Assembly: GCF_004402235.1 (NCBI RefSeq)
Contig: NZ_SOFS01000015.1
Coordinates: forward strand, 231,662-295,661
Length of the DNA stretch: 64,000 bases
Reading direction: 5' to 3'
Origin: Cryobacterium glucosi
GTDB lineage: Bacteria > Actinomycetota > Actinomycetes > Actinomycetales > Microbacteriaceae
How positions within the stretch are numbered: the first letter of the stretch is position 1; the number at the start of each line of letters is the position of its first letter. The position numbers and the translations under genes are program-made. This document shows positions 34,451-43,243 of the stretch, piece by piece. The notes beneath the pieces were generated by a model. The model had not been told where the DNA came from. It saw only the letters and a list, made by a program, of their open reading frames with translations, and ran no database searches.

Positions 34451-35062
34451 CTAATCTGCGGTCCAGGACGTGTGCTCGTGCGTGATCCAGACGTGTTCAG
34501 GATGCAGCGAGCGAATCAGTCGCTGGCCTTCGGTCTCGGGGTTGTCCAGCTCGCCGAACCACACCGCGGTGTCTCCGGCGATGATTGTCGGACGCTCGCC
34601 GGTATCGACGACAACGATCTGTGAGCCGCGGGTGTGGCCCGGCGCCGGGAGGAGTCGAATCCCGGGAAGCAGGTCGAATTCTCCATCGACGGGTACATAG
34701 TGCACGCCGGGCGGGTCCACCCATTCTCGGATGGTGTAGTCGTCTTCGGTGCGGGCATCGTCAAGTTCCTGGCGCTGGACGTAGATGGGCGTGCCGGGGA
34801 AGAGGTGGTTGCCGCCACAGTGGTCGAAGTGAAGGTGTGTGTTGATGACGATGTCGACGCTCTCGAGGTCGAATGCCTGCGCCTTGAGAGAGTGGGGGCG
34901 AGGGTCGAGATCGGCCGCTGCGGGGTGGATCTCTGTGAAACCGGTGTCGACGAGCACCCTCGCATCGGGATGTTCGATGAGGTGCACGTAGACGGGCATT
35001 GGGTACCCCTCTGCGGTCAAGTCACCGACATGAATGGGCGTGATTGTGATGGGGGCGTTCAT
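34451..35062 (-). CDS. MBL-fold N-acyl-homoserine-lactonase-like hydrolase
   Basis: 203 aa. Metal-binding motif THLHFDHCGG (HxHxDH), further ligands in APGHTRGSQ, AGDTAVW and ITHEH at the end. LVDTGFTEIHP and NHLFPGTPIYVQ match the AttM/AiiB-like lactonase subfamily (two Zn). Could open AHL lactones or related esters. Its 3' end reaches the divergent-looking space before the nirK promoter, so it is not part of that operon. Confidence 0.85.
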   Translation of the reverse strand: MNAPITITPIHVGDLTAEGYPMPVYVHLIEHPDARVLVDTGFTEIHPAAADLDPRPHSLKAQAFDLESVDIVINTHLHFDHCGGNHLFPGTPIYVQRQELDDARTEDDYTIREWVDPPGVHYVPVDGEFDLLPGIRLLPAPGHTRGSQIVVVDTGERPTIIAGDTAVWFGELDNPETEGQRLIRSLHPEHVWITHEHTSWTAD

Positions 35063-35429
35063 GACGCGTCTCCTTCGCGAGTAGCGGATGTTGTCGTTCG
35101 TTCAGCCCAGATTCCGACGTTCACAGCACCCAACCTAGAAGCTCTACGGTCCAGCGTGAAGGGCCATTTATTGACCAGTTGAGTGGACCATTCGCCAAGG
35201 TGAGCGTGTGTCTGTGGACTGGGGGCGCGGAGGCCTCGACCTTCGCGACTCCCCCAGTTTGGGGCGGTGACCTCGGGTCGACACCTCTTGAGGGGAATGT
35301 CACTCAATGGGTCGATAGATTGGTGGGAGTTCTAGGGGGGACTGTGGTTGATCGTTCGAGCGTCTGTCCTCGCGAACGCGACCTGGTCCGGAGTACTACC
35401 TCAAGTCTGCCTATTCCGGTGAGGCGCTG
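35063..35429. other. Intergenic stretch without a supported gene
   Basis: Open frames here (35179-35430 plus, 35059-35307 minus) have no ribosome-binding site and a composition unlike known families. The stretch separates the lactonase-like gene from the divergent GGDEF-EAL gene and probably holds both promoters. I see no clear hexamers. Confidence 0.5.
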
Positions 35430-37778
35430 ATGCGCGCGCGAATTCATACCGGACTGGTGTGGGCGATGGTCCTGGTCCTGGCCGCCAGCGTGGTCGGGCT
35501 GGCTGTGCATTGGGGCGGATGGGGCCCGGCAGGTGACGTCTGGTTCGAGCCGGTCCTTGTCGTCTCGGTAGGGCTGACGGACCTGTTACCCGTCGCAGTG
35601 TGCTGGATGGCTGTCGGAAGGGTCGGACTTCGGCGCCCGGAGGTTCTGCTCGCCGCGACCGCGATGACCGCCTACGTTGCTGGTGACTGTTACAGAGCCT
35701 GGGTAGAGGCCACGACCGGCTCGATTCCGTTCCCGTCGGTTGGCGACGTCCTGTATTCGCTGTTCTACCTGCTGATGCTGGCCGCTCTGATCGTTGCGGT
35801 GCGCCGCCACGTGCGGACGCTGGCATCGTCGGTCTGGCTGGACTGCGTGGTGGGGTCGCTCGGCGCAGCCGCGGTGCTGGCGATTCCGCTGAGCCCGGTG
35901 CTGGACTCGGCCCTGACCAGTTCATCGTGGTTGGCCACCGTGACGGCGATCTCCTTCCCACTCTTCGATCTGCTGCTCGTGGCCGCTATCGGCGGGATCG
36001 GCGCCTTGGGGGGCAGGCGGCTGGGAAGACGGTGGGTGTTGCTGTTCGTGGGCCTGCTGGTCTTTGCCGCGGCGGACGTGCTCTACGCGCTGCAGGTGAA
36101 CGCCAACACGTATGTGCGCGGTACGCCGCTAGCCGCGGCCTGGGCGATCGGACTTGCCCTGTTGGCATTGTGGGTCGACGGTATGGAGCGAACTCATCCG
36201 GCCGCGGCACCCGAGACGAGCCCAGCGACCGGCAGGGCGGCACTGATGGTGCCGGTGGTGGCCACCGCCGCAGGGCTAGGGGTGCTCTTGGTGAGCAGCC
36301 GGGTGCCCTTGTCAACGCTTTCGGTCGCTCTTGCGGGGGCGACGTTGGTCGCGGCGACAGCTCGCACCCAGGTCGCCTTCCGTCAGGTCGCGTGGATGGC
36401 GCACCTGCGCCGCGTTGCCTCTGCAACGGACGACTTAACAGGCCTCCCGAACCGGCGGGCCCTCCACGTAGAGGGGCACGCGCGCTTGGTGGACCCGGAG
36501 CGTCGCCGCCAGTCGCTGCTGATGCTCGACCTGGATAAGTTCAAAGAGGTCAACGACAGCCTGGGCCACCACGCCGGAGACCAGCTGCTGGTCCAGGTCG
36601 GCGCCCGCCTGCGTGAGCACCTACGACCCGGGGACCTGCTGGCGCGTCTGGGCGGCGACGAGTTCGCGGTCCTCCTCGAGGATGCCGGCCACGCCGAGGC
36701 CATTGAGGTGACGGTCAAGTTGCGCGCCGCGCTGGCCGAGCCATTCGCTCTGGAGGACATCACATTGCACACCAGTGTCAGCGTCGGTATCGCGCTCTTC
36801 CCCGACCACGGTCTGGACCTGAGCTCCTTGTTACGCACGGCCGATATCGCCATGTACAAGGCCAAAACATCGGGACGTGGCCAGCACGTCTACAACACCG
36901 CCGACGACACCGACGCCACCACCCGGCTGAAGACGGTCGAGGAACTGCGAACCGCACTGACCACCGACCAGCTCGTGGTGCATTACCAGCCCAAGATCGA
37001 CCTGGACACCGGCGAGGTCCACAACGTGGAGGCGCTGGTGCGCTGGGATCACCCCACCCGCGGTCTGCTCTACCCCGACGCGTTCCTGGCCTTGGTCGAA
37101 GAATCAGGATTAATGCGGACCCTGACCCGGGTCGTCCTTCAGGTCGCCCTGGACCAGGCGGCGGTGTGGCACGCCGAAGGCCGACCCCTCACGGTCGCAG
37201 TCAACCTCTCGGGCAGCACGCTGATCGACACCAGCCTGCCCGACGAGGTCGCAGCAATGCTGACGGCCCGTAACCTCCCGCCGGGTGCCCTCCAGCTGGA
37301 GATCACCGAGGAGTTCCTGATGGCCGACCGCGACCGAGCCCGGAGCATCCTGACCCGGCTGCGGAGCAGCGGTATCCAGATCTCCATCGACGACTTCGGC
37401 ACCGGGTACAGCTCACTCTCCTACCTGCGCGATCTGCCCCTCGACGAGCTCAAGCTGGACCGCTCGTTCGTCTTCCCGATGGTCGACGACGCCCGCGCTG
37501 CAGCACTGGTCGCCTCCACGATTGGCCTGGCCCACAGCCTCGGCCTGCGGCTGGTTGCCGAAGGCGTCGAGACCAAGGCCGCTTACACCGAGCTCGTCCG
37601 CCTCGGCTGCGATCAAGCCCAGGGCTACTACATGTCCCGGCCCGTCCCCGCCGCTGAGCTCGACCTGTGGCTCAGCGCCCGAGACGTCTCAGCGACGCGG
37701 ACGCCCAAGGGACTTGTAGGCGCGCATCAACTGCGGCACTACGAGATAGACCGCAACGGGTACGACAACAATGGATAG
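35430..37778 (+). CDS. Membrane GGDEF-EAL c-di-GMP turnover protein
   Basis: 782 aa from ATG 35430 with GGTGAGG upstream. About nine membrane segments in residues 5-310 act as a sensor or anchor. GGDEF domain (about 335-500): DDLTGLPNRRAL, the intact active site RLGGDEFAVLLED, and SVGIALFPDHG. EAL domain (about 510-755): VEALVRWDHP, ITEEFLMADRD, DDFGTGYSSLSYL, KLDRSF. Both catalytic centres look complete, so the protein may make and degrade c-di-GMP. The last 30 codons overlap the 3' end of an opposite-strand gene, and lie beyond the EAL fold. Confidence 0.92.
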   Translation: MRARIHTGLVWAMVLVLAASVVGLAVHWGGWGPAGDVWFEPVLVVSVGLTDLLPVAVCWMAVGRVGLRRPEVLLAATAMTAYVAGDCYRAWVEATTGSIPFPSVGDVLYSLFYLLMLAALIVAVRRHVRTLASSVWLDCVVGSLGAAAVLAIPLSPVLDSALTSSSWLATVTAISFPLFDLLLVAAIGGIGALGGRRLGRRWVLLFVGLLVFAAADVLYALQVNANTYVRGTPLAAAWAIGLALLALWVDGMERTHPAAAPETSPATGRAALMVPVVATAAGLGVLLVSSRVPLSTLSVALAGATLVAATARTQVAFRQVAWMAHLRRVASATDDLTGLPNRRALHVEGHARLVDPERRRQSLLMLDLDKFKEVNDSLGHHAGDQLLVQVGARLREHLRPGDLLARLGGDEFAVLLEDAGHAEAIEVTVKLRAALAEPFALEDITLHTSVSVGIALFPDHGLDLSSLLRTADIAMYKAKTSGRGQHVYNTADDTDATTRLKTVEELRTALTTDQLVVHYQPKIDLDTGEVHNVEALVRWDHPTRGLLYPDAFLALVEESGLMRTLTRVVLQVALDQAAVWHAEGRPLTVAVNLSGSTLIDTSLPDEVAAMLTARNLPPGALQLEITEEFLMADRDRARSILTRLRSSGIQISIDDFGTGYSSLSYLRDLPLDELKLDRSFVFPMVDDARAAALVASTIGLAHSLGLRLVAEGVETKAAYTELVRLGCDQAQGYYMSRPVPAAELDLWLSARDVSATRTPKGLVGAHQLRHYEIDRNGYDNNG

Positions 37779-37937
37779 GACGAAGGCGCGGAGTACTGGA
37801 TTCCAATCGGTCGCGAACGGAGCGATAGCGAAGAACCCGAGAGTGACGAGCGGGAAGATTGCAATCCACGTGATCACGGCGCGGACGTGGACGGACGGCG
37901 GGCCTGCTGGTGCGTTGTTATGACTGAGCTGTGACAT
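37689..37937 (-). CDS. Two-helix membrane protein (82 aa)
   Basis: Starts at ATG 37937 after AAAGGAAT. After a polar N-terminus (MSQLSHNNAPAGPPS) come two hydrophobic helices (about 20-43 and 49-70), and the tail LMRAYKSLGRPRR is basic. No motif I recognise. Its last 90 bases overlap convergently with the GGDEF-EAL gene. It is divergent from the XRE-cupin regulator gene, which probably controls it. Confidence 0.7.
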   Translation of the reverse strand: MSQLSHNNAPAGPPSVHVRAVITWIAIFPLVTLGFFAIAPFATDWNPVLRAFVLSIVVVPVAVYLVVPQLMRAYKSLGRPRR

Positions 37938-38048
37938 TTTTGTATTCCTTTTCAGTGGGGTTGGGCTAGTGCTGACTGAAGAGAGAGTGCCACGCCTGAC
38001 GGGCGGTCTGGGAATTAACTTGCTGAAATAGGGACGACCTGATCTGAT

Positions 38049-38657
38049 GTGGAAATGAGTGTCACGCCACGAATCGCCTGCAAGCTCAGTGAGATTGCGC
38101 CTCGATTGCGCCGGGCGCGCCAGAAGAAGAACGTCACCCTCGCCGAACTCGCTGAGGCGACCGGAATTTCCACGAGCACCTTGTCGCGGCTCGAATCCGG
38201 GCAACGAAAGCCCAGCCTCGAACTCCTCCTTCCCATCGTGGCCGCGCTTGCAGTGCCTTTCGAGGAGATTGTGACGTCGCCTCAGGTCGAAGACCCTCGA
38301 GTTCTTCGCGCCGCGACACGCTCTGATGGCCGGACCTTTACGCCGCTGTCACAGCATTCCGGTGAGCCGCAAACCTTCAAGATCACGATCCCCGTCACGG
38401 ATCGCGACCCTAAACCACGAACCCACGTCGGCCACGAGTGGATCTACGTTTTGTCGGGCCAGGTTCGGCTGATCCTGGGAGGGCATGACATCGTGATGGA
38501 AGAAGGCGAGGCCGCGGAATTTGACACGCGGAATCCCCACTGGTTCGGGTCCTCGGGTCGGGGACCAGTGGAACTTCTGAGCGTGTTTGGAAAACAGGGC
38601 GAGCGCATCCACATTCGGGCCCGGTCCACGGCCACGTCCACGTCCACGTCCACATGA
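38049..38657 (+). CDS. XRE-family regulator with cupin sensor domain
   Basis: 202 aa (start GTG 38049, or ATG 38055 two codons later). HTH_3 at about 15-72: LRRARQKKNVTLAELAEATG, then ISTSTLSRLESGQRKPSLELL. Cupin at about 110-185: THVGHEWIYVLSGQVRLIL and EGEAAEFDTRNPHWF. This DNA-binding plus cupin layout is that of small-molecule-responsive repressors (e.g. PuuR-like). The final residues STATSTSTST come from a hexanucleotide repeat. Divergent from the small membrane protein gene. Confidence 0.9.
   Translation: MEMSVTPRIACKLSEIAPRLRRARQKKNVTLAELAEATGISTSTLSRLESGQRKPSLELLLPIVAALAVPFEEIVTSPQVEDPRVLRAATRSDGRTFTPLSQHSGEPQTFKITIPVTDRDPKPRTHVGHEWIYVLSGQVRLILGGHDIVMEEGEAAEFDTRNPHWFGSSGRGPVELLSVFGKQGERIHIRARSTATSTSTST
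38624..38653. repeat. Hexanucleotide tandem repeat at gene end
   Basis: Five GTCCAC units, the second being GGCCAC, immediately before the stop codon of the XRE-cupin gene. Unit length is a multiple of three, so slippage would add or remove Ser-Thr dipeptides without a frameshift. Confidence 0.85.
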
Positions 38658-38676
38658 TTTCGCGACCCGCGACGGC

Positions 38677-39579
38677 TCAGACCGCGCCGTCGATTTCCCC
38701 GGACAAGCGCCTCACGCAGGTGCGCAGCCACCGGTGCGCTGGGTCGACATCCAGTCTCGGGTGCCAGAGCATCGAGACGGTGATTTCTGGCGTGGGTATC
38801 GGAAGGGGGAACGTCCACAGGTCGGTGCGCAGGTTCCTTGTCTATCGTTCAGGCACGGTGGCGATCAGATCTGAAGCCCGGGCCAGAGCGAGCGCGGCCG
38901 CGAAGCCGCCGACGACCACGGCGATCTCCCGTTCCAGCCCATAGAGCTTGAGCGCCTGGTCAATGAGTCCTCTTTCGAGACCGCGTCGCGACACGCGGAT
39001 ATGACCACCGGTCGCGTATCTCTTGGGGGTGATCTTGGTTTGCGTCAAGGGGTGCTCCATCCGGACGACGCCCACAAAACGGTCCCGGAACACCGGCTCG
39101 GAGCGGATCTCCCCGAGGTTCTCGTCTGCCACGCCGATTTCGAGGTCCACGGTGCCATCTCGCAGGGATGCGGAGTCATTGTTGGTCTTCTGCAGGAAGC
39201 GAAGCCGCACGCCTGGCGCCTGCTCGATGACGCTGCTGATCAGATCGGGTCCGAAGCTCTCGACGAATCCATCGCTGGTCCGCAAAGTGAATGTCCTGGA
39301 CAGGGCACCGAGGTCGACGGTGTCGGCCGGGCTGAGCAAGGCCTCGGCATCGTGAACAAGCTGACCGACGCGGTCGACGAGTTCAAGCGCGTGCGGCGTG
39401 CGCACCAGACCGCGTCCGGCCCTGACCAGCAGAGGGTCACCCGTGGTCTCACGCAACCGGGCAAGCGCCCGGCTCATCGCGGAGGGACTGAGCCGCAGCC
39501 GTTCGGCCGCGCGAGTGACGTTGCCTTCCTGAAGCAGCACGTCCAGGGCAACCAGAAGATTCAAGTCGGGTCTCACCAC
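38677..39579 (-). pseudogene. LysR-family regulator interrupted by in-frame amber codon
   Basis: Residues 1-245 are a normal LysR protein: DLNLLVALDVLLQEGNVTRA and AMSRALARLRETTGDPLLVR (HTH), then the effector domain. A TAG at 38844-38842 ends translation after LIATVPER. The same frame stays open for another 54 codons and encodes the missing end (TFPLPIPTPEITVSMLWHPR, later HRWLRTC), reaching TGA at 38677. Without the stop the protein would be 300 residues, the usual LysR length. The truncated product lacks the last strands of the effector domain. Divergent from an MFS transporter gene that it probably regulated. Confidence 0.85.
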
Positions 39580-39718
39580 CGGACCAGTGTCTCACGATAC
39601 CTCGGACTATGGCGTCTGATGCACTGCATGTGTAACAATGATGCGCCTTCCGCCATGCCAAAGGCGGCTTTACTCTGAGGATGTCCGTTCAGAGACCGCA
39701 GGGAAGCAAGGTTCATAC

Positions 39719-41203
39719 ATGACATCAACGAACGTCAATCGAGACAAACCGACAGCCGCGACGACGGGCAGTACGACCGGGTTCCGGGGGGCACTCCTCA
39801 CTCTTTCGCTGTCCATGTTGCTGCCCGCGCTGAGCACGAGCATCGTCAACGTCGCCCTGCCGAGCATGGCGGAGGGATTCTCTGCCTCCTTCCAGCAAGT
39901 CCAGTGGATTGTCCTGGCCTACCTTCTCGCGATATCGTCCCTGATTGTTGGTGTCGGGCGCCTCGGCGACATCGCCGGACGCCGGCGCCTGTTGTTGGTC
40001 GGAACCGCTCTATTCACGGCGGCCACGTTCCTCTCCGGCGTTGCCCCGACCCTGTGGTTTTTGATCGCTGCGCGCGCGGCTCAAGGCATCGGCGCGGCCA
40101 GCATGATGGCGCTCAGCATGGCGTTCGTTGCGGAGACGGTGCCCACGCCACGAATCGGACGGGCCATGGGGTTGCTCGGGACCATGTCCGCGATCGGGAC
40201 GGCCCTCGGGCCGTCGCTCGGCGGCCTCCTGATCGCAGGCTTCGGCTGGCGGGCGATCTTCCTCGTCACGGCGCCGCTGGGCCTCCTGACCTTTGTGCTC
40301 GCTCGACGTTACCTGCCTGCCGACGGGCCGACGCGAAAGGCCGGTCGACTCAGCTTCGATTATGTGGGGACGTTGCTCCTCGCCCTGACGCTCGGCGCCT
40401 ACTCGCTCGCTGTGACCCTCGAGCATGGCGTCTTCGGATCCCTCAGCATGGCCCTGCTGTTGGCGACCCTGGTGGGATTGGGACTGTTCGTGCTTACCGA
40501 GACGCGAGTATCGTCACCGCTGATTCGATTGAAGAATTTCCGTGACCCCGCACTCAGCGCCGGCCTTGGAATGAGCGCTCTCGTCTCGACGGTCATGATG
40601 ACGACGCTGGTGGTCGGTCCGTTCCATCTCGCTCGTGCCCTCGGCATCCAGCCCGCCCTGATCGGACTCGTGATGTCGGCCGGTCCCGTCGTCGCAGCGC
40701 TCACCGGCGTGCCAGCTGGCCGCCTGGTCGATCGTCTGGGAGCCCAGCGCGTGGTCGTCGTCGGACTGATCGGCATGGTCATCGGGTCGATTTCGATGTC
40801 TTTCGTGCCGATCTCGCTCGGAATCGCGGGATATGTCATCTCGCTCGTGGTCATCACGGCCAGCTATGCACTGTTTCAGACGGCCAATAACACCACCGTC
40901 ATGACCGGCATCCTCGCCGAACAGCGCGGCGTGATCTCCGGAATGCTCAACCTGTCGCGCAATTTGGGGCTTCTCACCGGTGCATCCGTGATGGGCGCCA
41001 TCTTCGCCTTCGCGTCAGGGGCGGTCGATATCACCACCGCAGATCCCGGTGACGTCGCCACCGGCACTCGGGCAGCTTTCGCGCTGGCAGCGGCGCTCGT
41101 CATGGTCGCGCTTGGCATCGCAATCGGAAGCAACCGGTCGACCAAAGTATCGCATCGGGACCCCGTTGGACCGGGCCGGCTCAGCGGCTCCGGAGAGGAG
41201 TAG
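39719..41203 (+). CDS. MFS transporter, DHA2-like drug efflux
   Basis: 494 aa from ATG 39719 (AAGG upstream). About fourteen membrane helices. The first bears LSTSIVNVALPSMAEGFSAS, the loop motif GRLGDIAGRRRLLLVG is MFS motif A, and GPSLGGLLIAGFGWRAIFL is motif C of antiporters. Exports drugs or metabolites in exchange for protons. Divergent from the broken LysR gene, so its control may be altered in this strain. Confidence 0.9.
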   Translation: MTSTNVNRDKPTAATTGSTTGFRGALLTLSLSMLLPALSTSIVNVALPSMAEGFSASFQQVQWIVLAYLLAISSLIVGVGRLGDIAGRRRLLLVGTALFTAATFLSGVAPTLWFLIAARAAQGIGAASMMALSMAFVAETVPTPRIGRAMGLLGTMSAIGTALGPSLGGLLIAGFGWRAIFLVTAPLGLLTFVLARRYLPADGPTRKAGRLSFDYVGTLLLALTLGAYSLAVTLEHGVFGSLSMALLLATLVGLGLFVLTETRVSSPLIRLKNFRDPALSAGLGMSALVSTVMMTTLVVGPFHLARALGIQPALIGLVMSAGPVVAALTGVPAGRLVDRLGAQRVVVVGLIGMVIGSISMSFVPISLGIAGYVISLVVITASYALFQTANNTTVMTGILAEQRGVISGMLNLSRNLGLLTGASVMGAIFAFASGAVDITTADPGDVATGTRAAFALAAALVMVALGIAIGSNRSTKVSHRDPVGPGRLSGSGEE

Positions 41204-41288
41204 GGGATGGCGTAGTTCTTGCCATTGCGCCACAGGCCAGCGAGCTCCCGGACGGCCCTGGCTTCTCGAAGGGAGGAGGATTGGTGTC

Positions 41289-42140
41289 GTGAAGATTCTC
41301 TCGATTCAGTCAGCCGTCGCTTATGGCCACGTTGGCAACTCCGCAGCCGTGTTCCCCCTCCAGCGCATCGGGGTCGAAGTGCTGCCGGTCAACACGGTGA
41401 ACTTCTCCAATCACACGGGATATGGCGCGTGGCGCGGATCCCTCATCGCACCCGAGGATGTGCACGATGTCATCCTCGGTATCGAAGAACGTGGTGTGCT
41501 CCCCCAGATCGACGTCGTGCTCTCGGGATACCAGGGCGGCACCGGGATCGGCGACGTCATCGTGGATGCGGTGCAGCGGGTGAAGGCGGCGAACCCGTCG
41601 GCCATCTACGCGTGTGACCCCGTGATGGGTAACGCGAAGTCCGGGTGCTTCGTTGCGCCCGAGATCCCCCACCTGCTTCGGGATCGCGTCGTCCCCGTGG
41701 CCGACATCATCACTCCGAACCAGTTCGAGTTGGGATTCCTCACCGGAACCGAGCCCTCGACGCTGGACTCTACACTCGCATCCGTCGACATCGCCCGGGC
41801 GATGGGACCGGGCACCGTGCTCGTGACCAGCGTGGAACGCCCCGACCGCGAACCCGGCACCATCGAGATGCTCGCCGTGGATGCTGCGGGCGCGTGGATC
41901 GTGCAGACGCCCCATCTCCCTTTCAAAGCCAACGGATCGGGCGACGTCACCGCGGCGCTCTTCTCGGCGCACTACCGCGCGACAGGTGACGCTGCGGTCG
42001 CGCTGGAACGCACCGTGTCCAGCGTGTTCGATCTCCTCGAGCTGACCTACCAGTCAGGTGAGCGAGAACTGCAGCTCGTTCAGGCGCAAGAATCCTATGC
42101 GCACCCGCGCATGCAGTTCACGGCCCAGCGAGTGCGATAA
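41289..42140 (+). CDS. pdxY: Pyridoxal kinase, PdxY type
   Basis: 283 aa from GTG 41289, with GGGAGGAGGA upstream. ILSIQSAVAYGHVGNSAAVFP and NFSNHTGYGAWRG bind pyridoxal, ACDPVMGNAKSGCFV and TPNQFELGFLTG are family segments, and HLPFKANGSGDVTAALF is the phosphate-anion hole with the catalytic Asp. Phosphorylates pyridoxal/pyridoxine to make PLP in the salvage pathway. A short degenerate sequence matching its 41436-41479 segment is found at 56921-56963. Confidence 0.93.
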   Translation: MKILSIQSAVAYGHVGNSAAVFPLQRIGVEVLPVNTVNFSNHTGYGAWRGSLIAPEDVHDVILGIEERGVLPQIDVVLSGYQGGTGIGDVIVDAVQRVKAANPSAIYACDPVMGNAKSGCFVAPEIPHLLRDRVVPVADIITPNQFELGFLTGTEPSTLDSTLASVDIARAMGPGTVLVTSVERPDREPGTIEMLAVDAAGAWIVQTPHLPFKANGSGDVTAALFSAHYRATGDAAVALERTVSSVFDLLELTYQSGERELQLVQAQESYAHPRMQFTAQRVR

Positions 42141-42249
42141 CCGCTGGAGGCCCCGAAAGCGGCCAACACGACGGCCGGCGAATACGCCGACGTACAGAGC
42201 GGACAACGCGTCACCTCTGCTGCGTCACACCCACCGCGTCTGGGAGTCG

Positions 42250-42645
42250 TCAGTTGATCCCCAGTCGCTCAAAGACCAGCGTGGCCTGGATGCGGTCGCC
42301 GCCCCCGAGACCCTTACTGCCTGAGGCTGACGTCGTGATGGTGTGCAGTCGATAGCCGAGAGCGGCTTGCGCGTTGATGGACTTTTCCAGCTCGGTGAGG
42401 TTGCCGGATCCGGTACCGAATAGCTTCTCCTTGAGCACCACCTGCAACACGACGTAGCTCTGCCCATTTTGCGCCGGCCGCGCTCTACCTCCCGCAACGG
42501 ACTCCGACTTGATGTGGTCGATCAGAGCGGCGGGACTGTTCACCGGCGCCTCGTCTTGCCAGACATCCGTCCACTGGTTGCCATCCCACCGTCGCTGGCG
42601 ACCCGAACCGTCGTCGTACCAACCTGCTGCTGCGTTCCCCACCAT
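42250..42645 (-). CDS. DUF2510/DUF4177 small protein
   Basis: 131 aa. Starts with a DUF2510 motif (AAGWYDDGSGRQRRWDGNQW), usual at one end of actinobacterial membrane or signalling proteins, followed by a DUF4177-like alpha/beta unit (YVVLQVVLKEKLFGTGSGNL through GYRLHTITTSASG). No membrane helix. Function unknown. Start ATG 42645 is the only good choice. Confidence 0.8.
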   Translation of the reverse strand: MVGNAAAGWYDDGSGRQRRWDGNQWTDVWQDEAPVNSPAALIDHIKSESVAGGRARPAQNGQSYVVLQVVLKEKLFGTGSGNLTELEKSINAQAALGYRLHTITTSASGSKGLGGGDRIQATLVFERLGIN

Positions 42646-42977
42646 TGCCTCGTTTCAGTCGGAGCTGGACGATCGTGGTGAGACGGTCGGGTTCGTTTAC
42701 CCCGATATTGGAACCTCTATCAGGAGTGTCTCCCAAGACCGTCGAACTGAATCGACCGTTACCTAACTATGCCGCTTCCACCCAGCACCTAAGCCACACC
42801 GGACGCCCCACAACGGGGAGCGGACTTGTGCAGTCACCTCCGCACGGAAAGGCTTGCCGCGGCGGCGACCCTCAGGTTCAATACTTCTTGCCGCCGACAC
42901 CCGGCACGGACGTTTCATTGGTCATCCATGCCGCGACCTGGAGTTCGTCGAGATCGTCCACGGATTGCGCCATGCCC
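42646..42977. other. Gene-free stretch beside sigma-factor remnant
   Basis: No frame here has a credible start or a recognisable product. The right end runs into the sigma-factor fragment, so part of this DNA may be decayed coding sequence or a rearrangement junction. Confidence 0.4.
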
Positions 42978-43121
42978 CACCTGCTGCCGAGCGTGCGCGG
43001 CGAACTGCTCGCCCGGCTCGGCCGCACCGACGAGGCCCGATCCGAACTGAGCACCGCCGCCGACCTGGCGAGCAACGAACGCGAGAGCGCGGTGCTGCGC
43101 GCCAAGGCAGCCGCGCTCTGA
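42978..43121 (+). pseudogene. C-terminal fragment of ECF sigma factor (DUF6596 type)
   Basis: Translation HLLPSVRGELLARLGRTDEA, then LASNERESAVLRAKAAAL, closely resembles the end of ECF41/42-type sigma factors with a DUF6596 tail. The sigma-2 and sigma-4 domains are absent upstream. In actinobacteria such sigma genes commonly neighbour SRPBCC and YciI genes, and an SRPBCC-ArsR pair follows directly, so a deletion removed most of the gene. Confidence 0.7.
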
Positions 43122-43153
43122 CGTGTGCGCACGGCCTGACAACCACGCCCGGT

Positions 43154-43204
43154 TGCAACTTTTTGGTTGCAGTTTTCCCTCGCTTGTGCAACTCTTGGGT
43201 TGCA
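43154..43204. promoter_or_regulatory. Tandem palindromic operators for SRPBCC-ArsR operon
   Basis: Two copies of TGCAAC-N6-GTTGCA, at 43154-43171 and 43187-43204, exactly 33 bp apart (about three helical turns). They lie 40-90 bp before the SRPBCC start. The spacers differ (TTTTTG and TCTTGG), whereas the 6-bp arms are identical. Strong candidate for cooperative binding of the ArsR protein encoded downstream. Confidence 0.75.
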
Positions 43205-43243
43205 GCAATCAACCGAAAGACCAATCAATCGAAGGGATGCACC

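Noticed and set aside
35179..35430. 83-codon plus-strand frame ending at the GGDEF-EAL start
   Set aside because: No ribosome-binding site, no family and a composition typical of non-coding GC-rich DNA.
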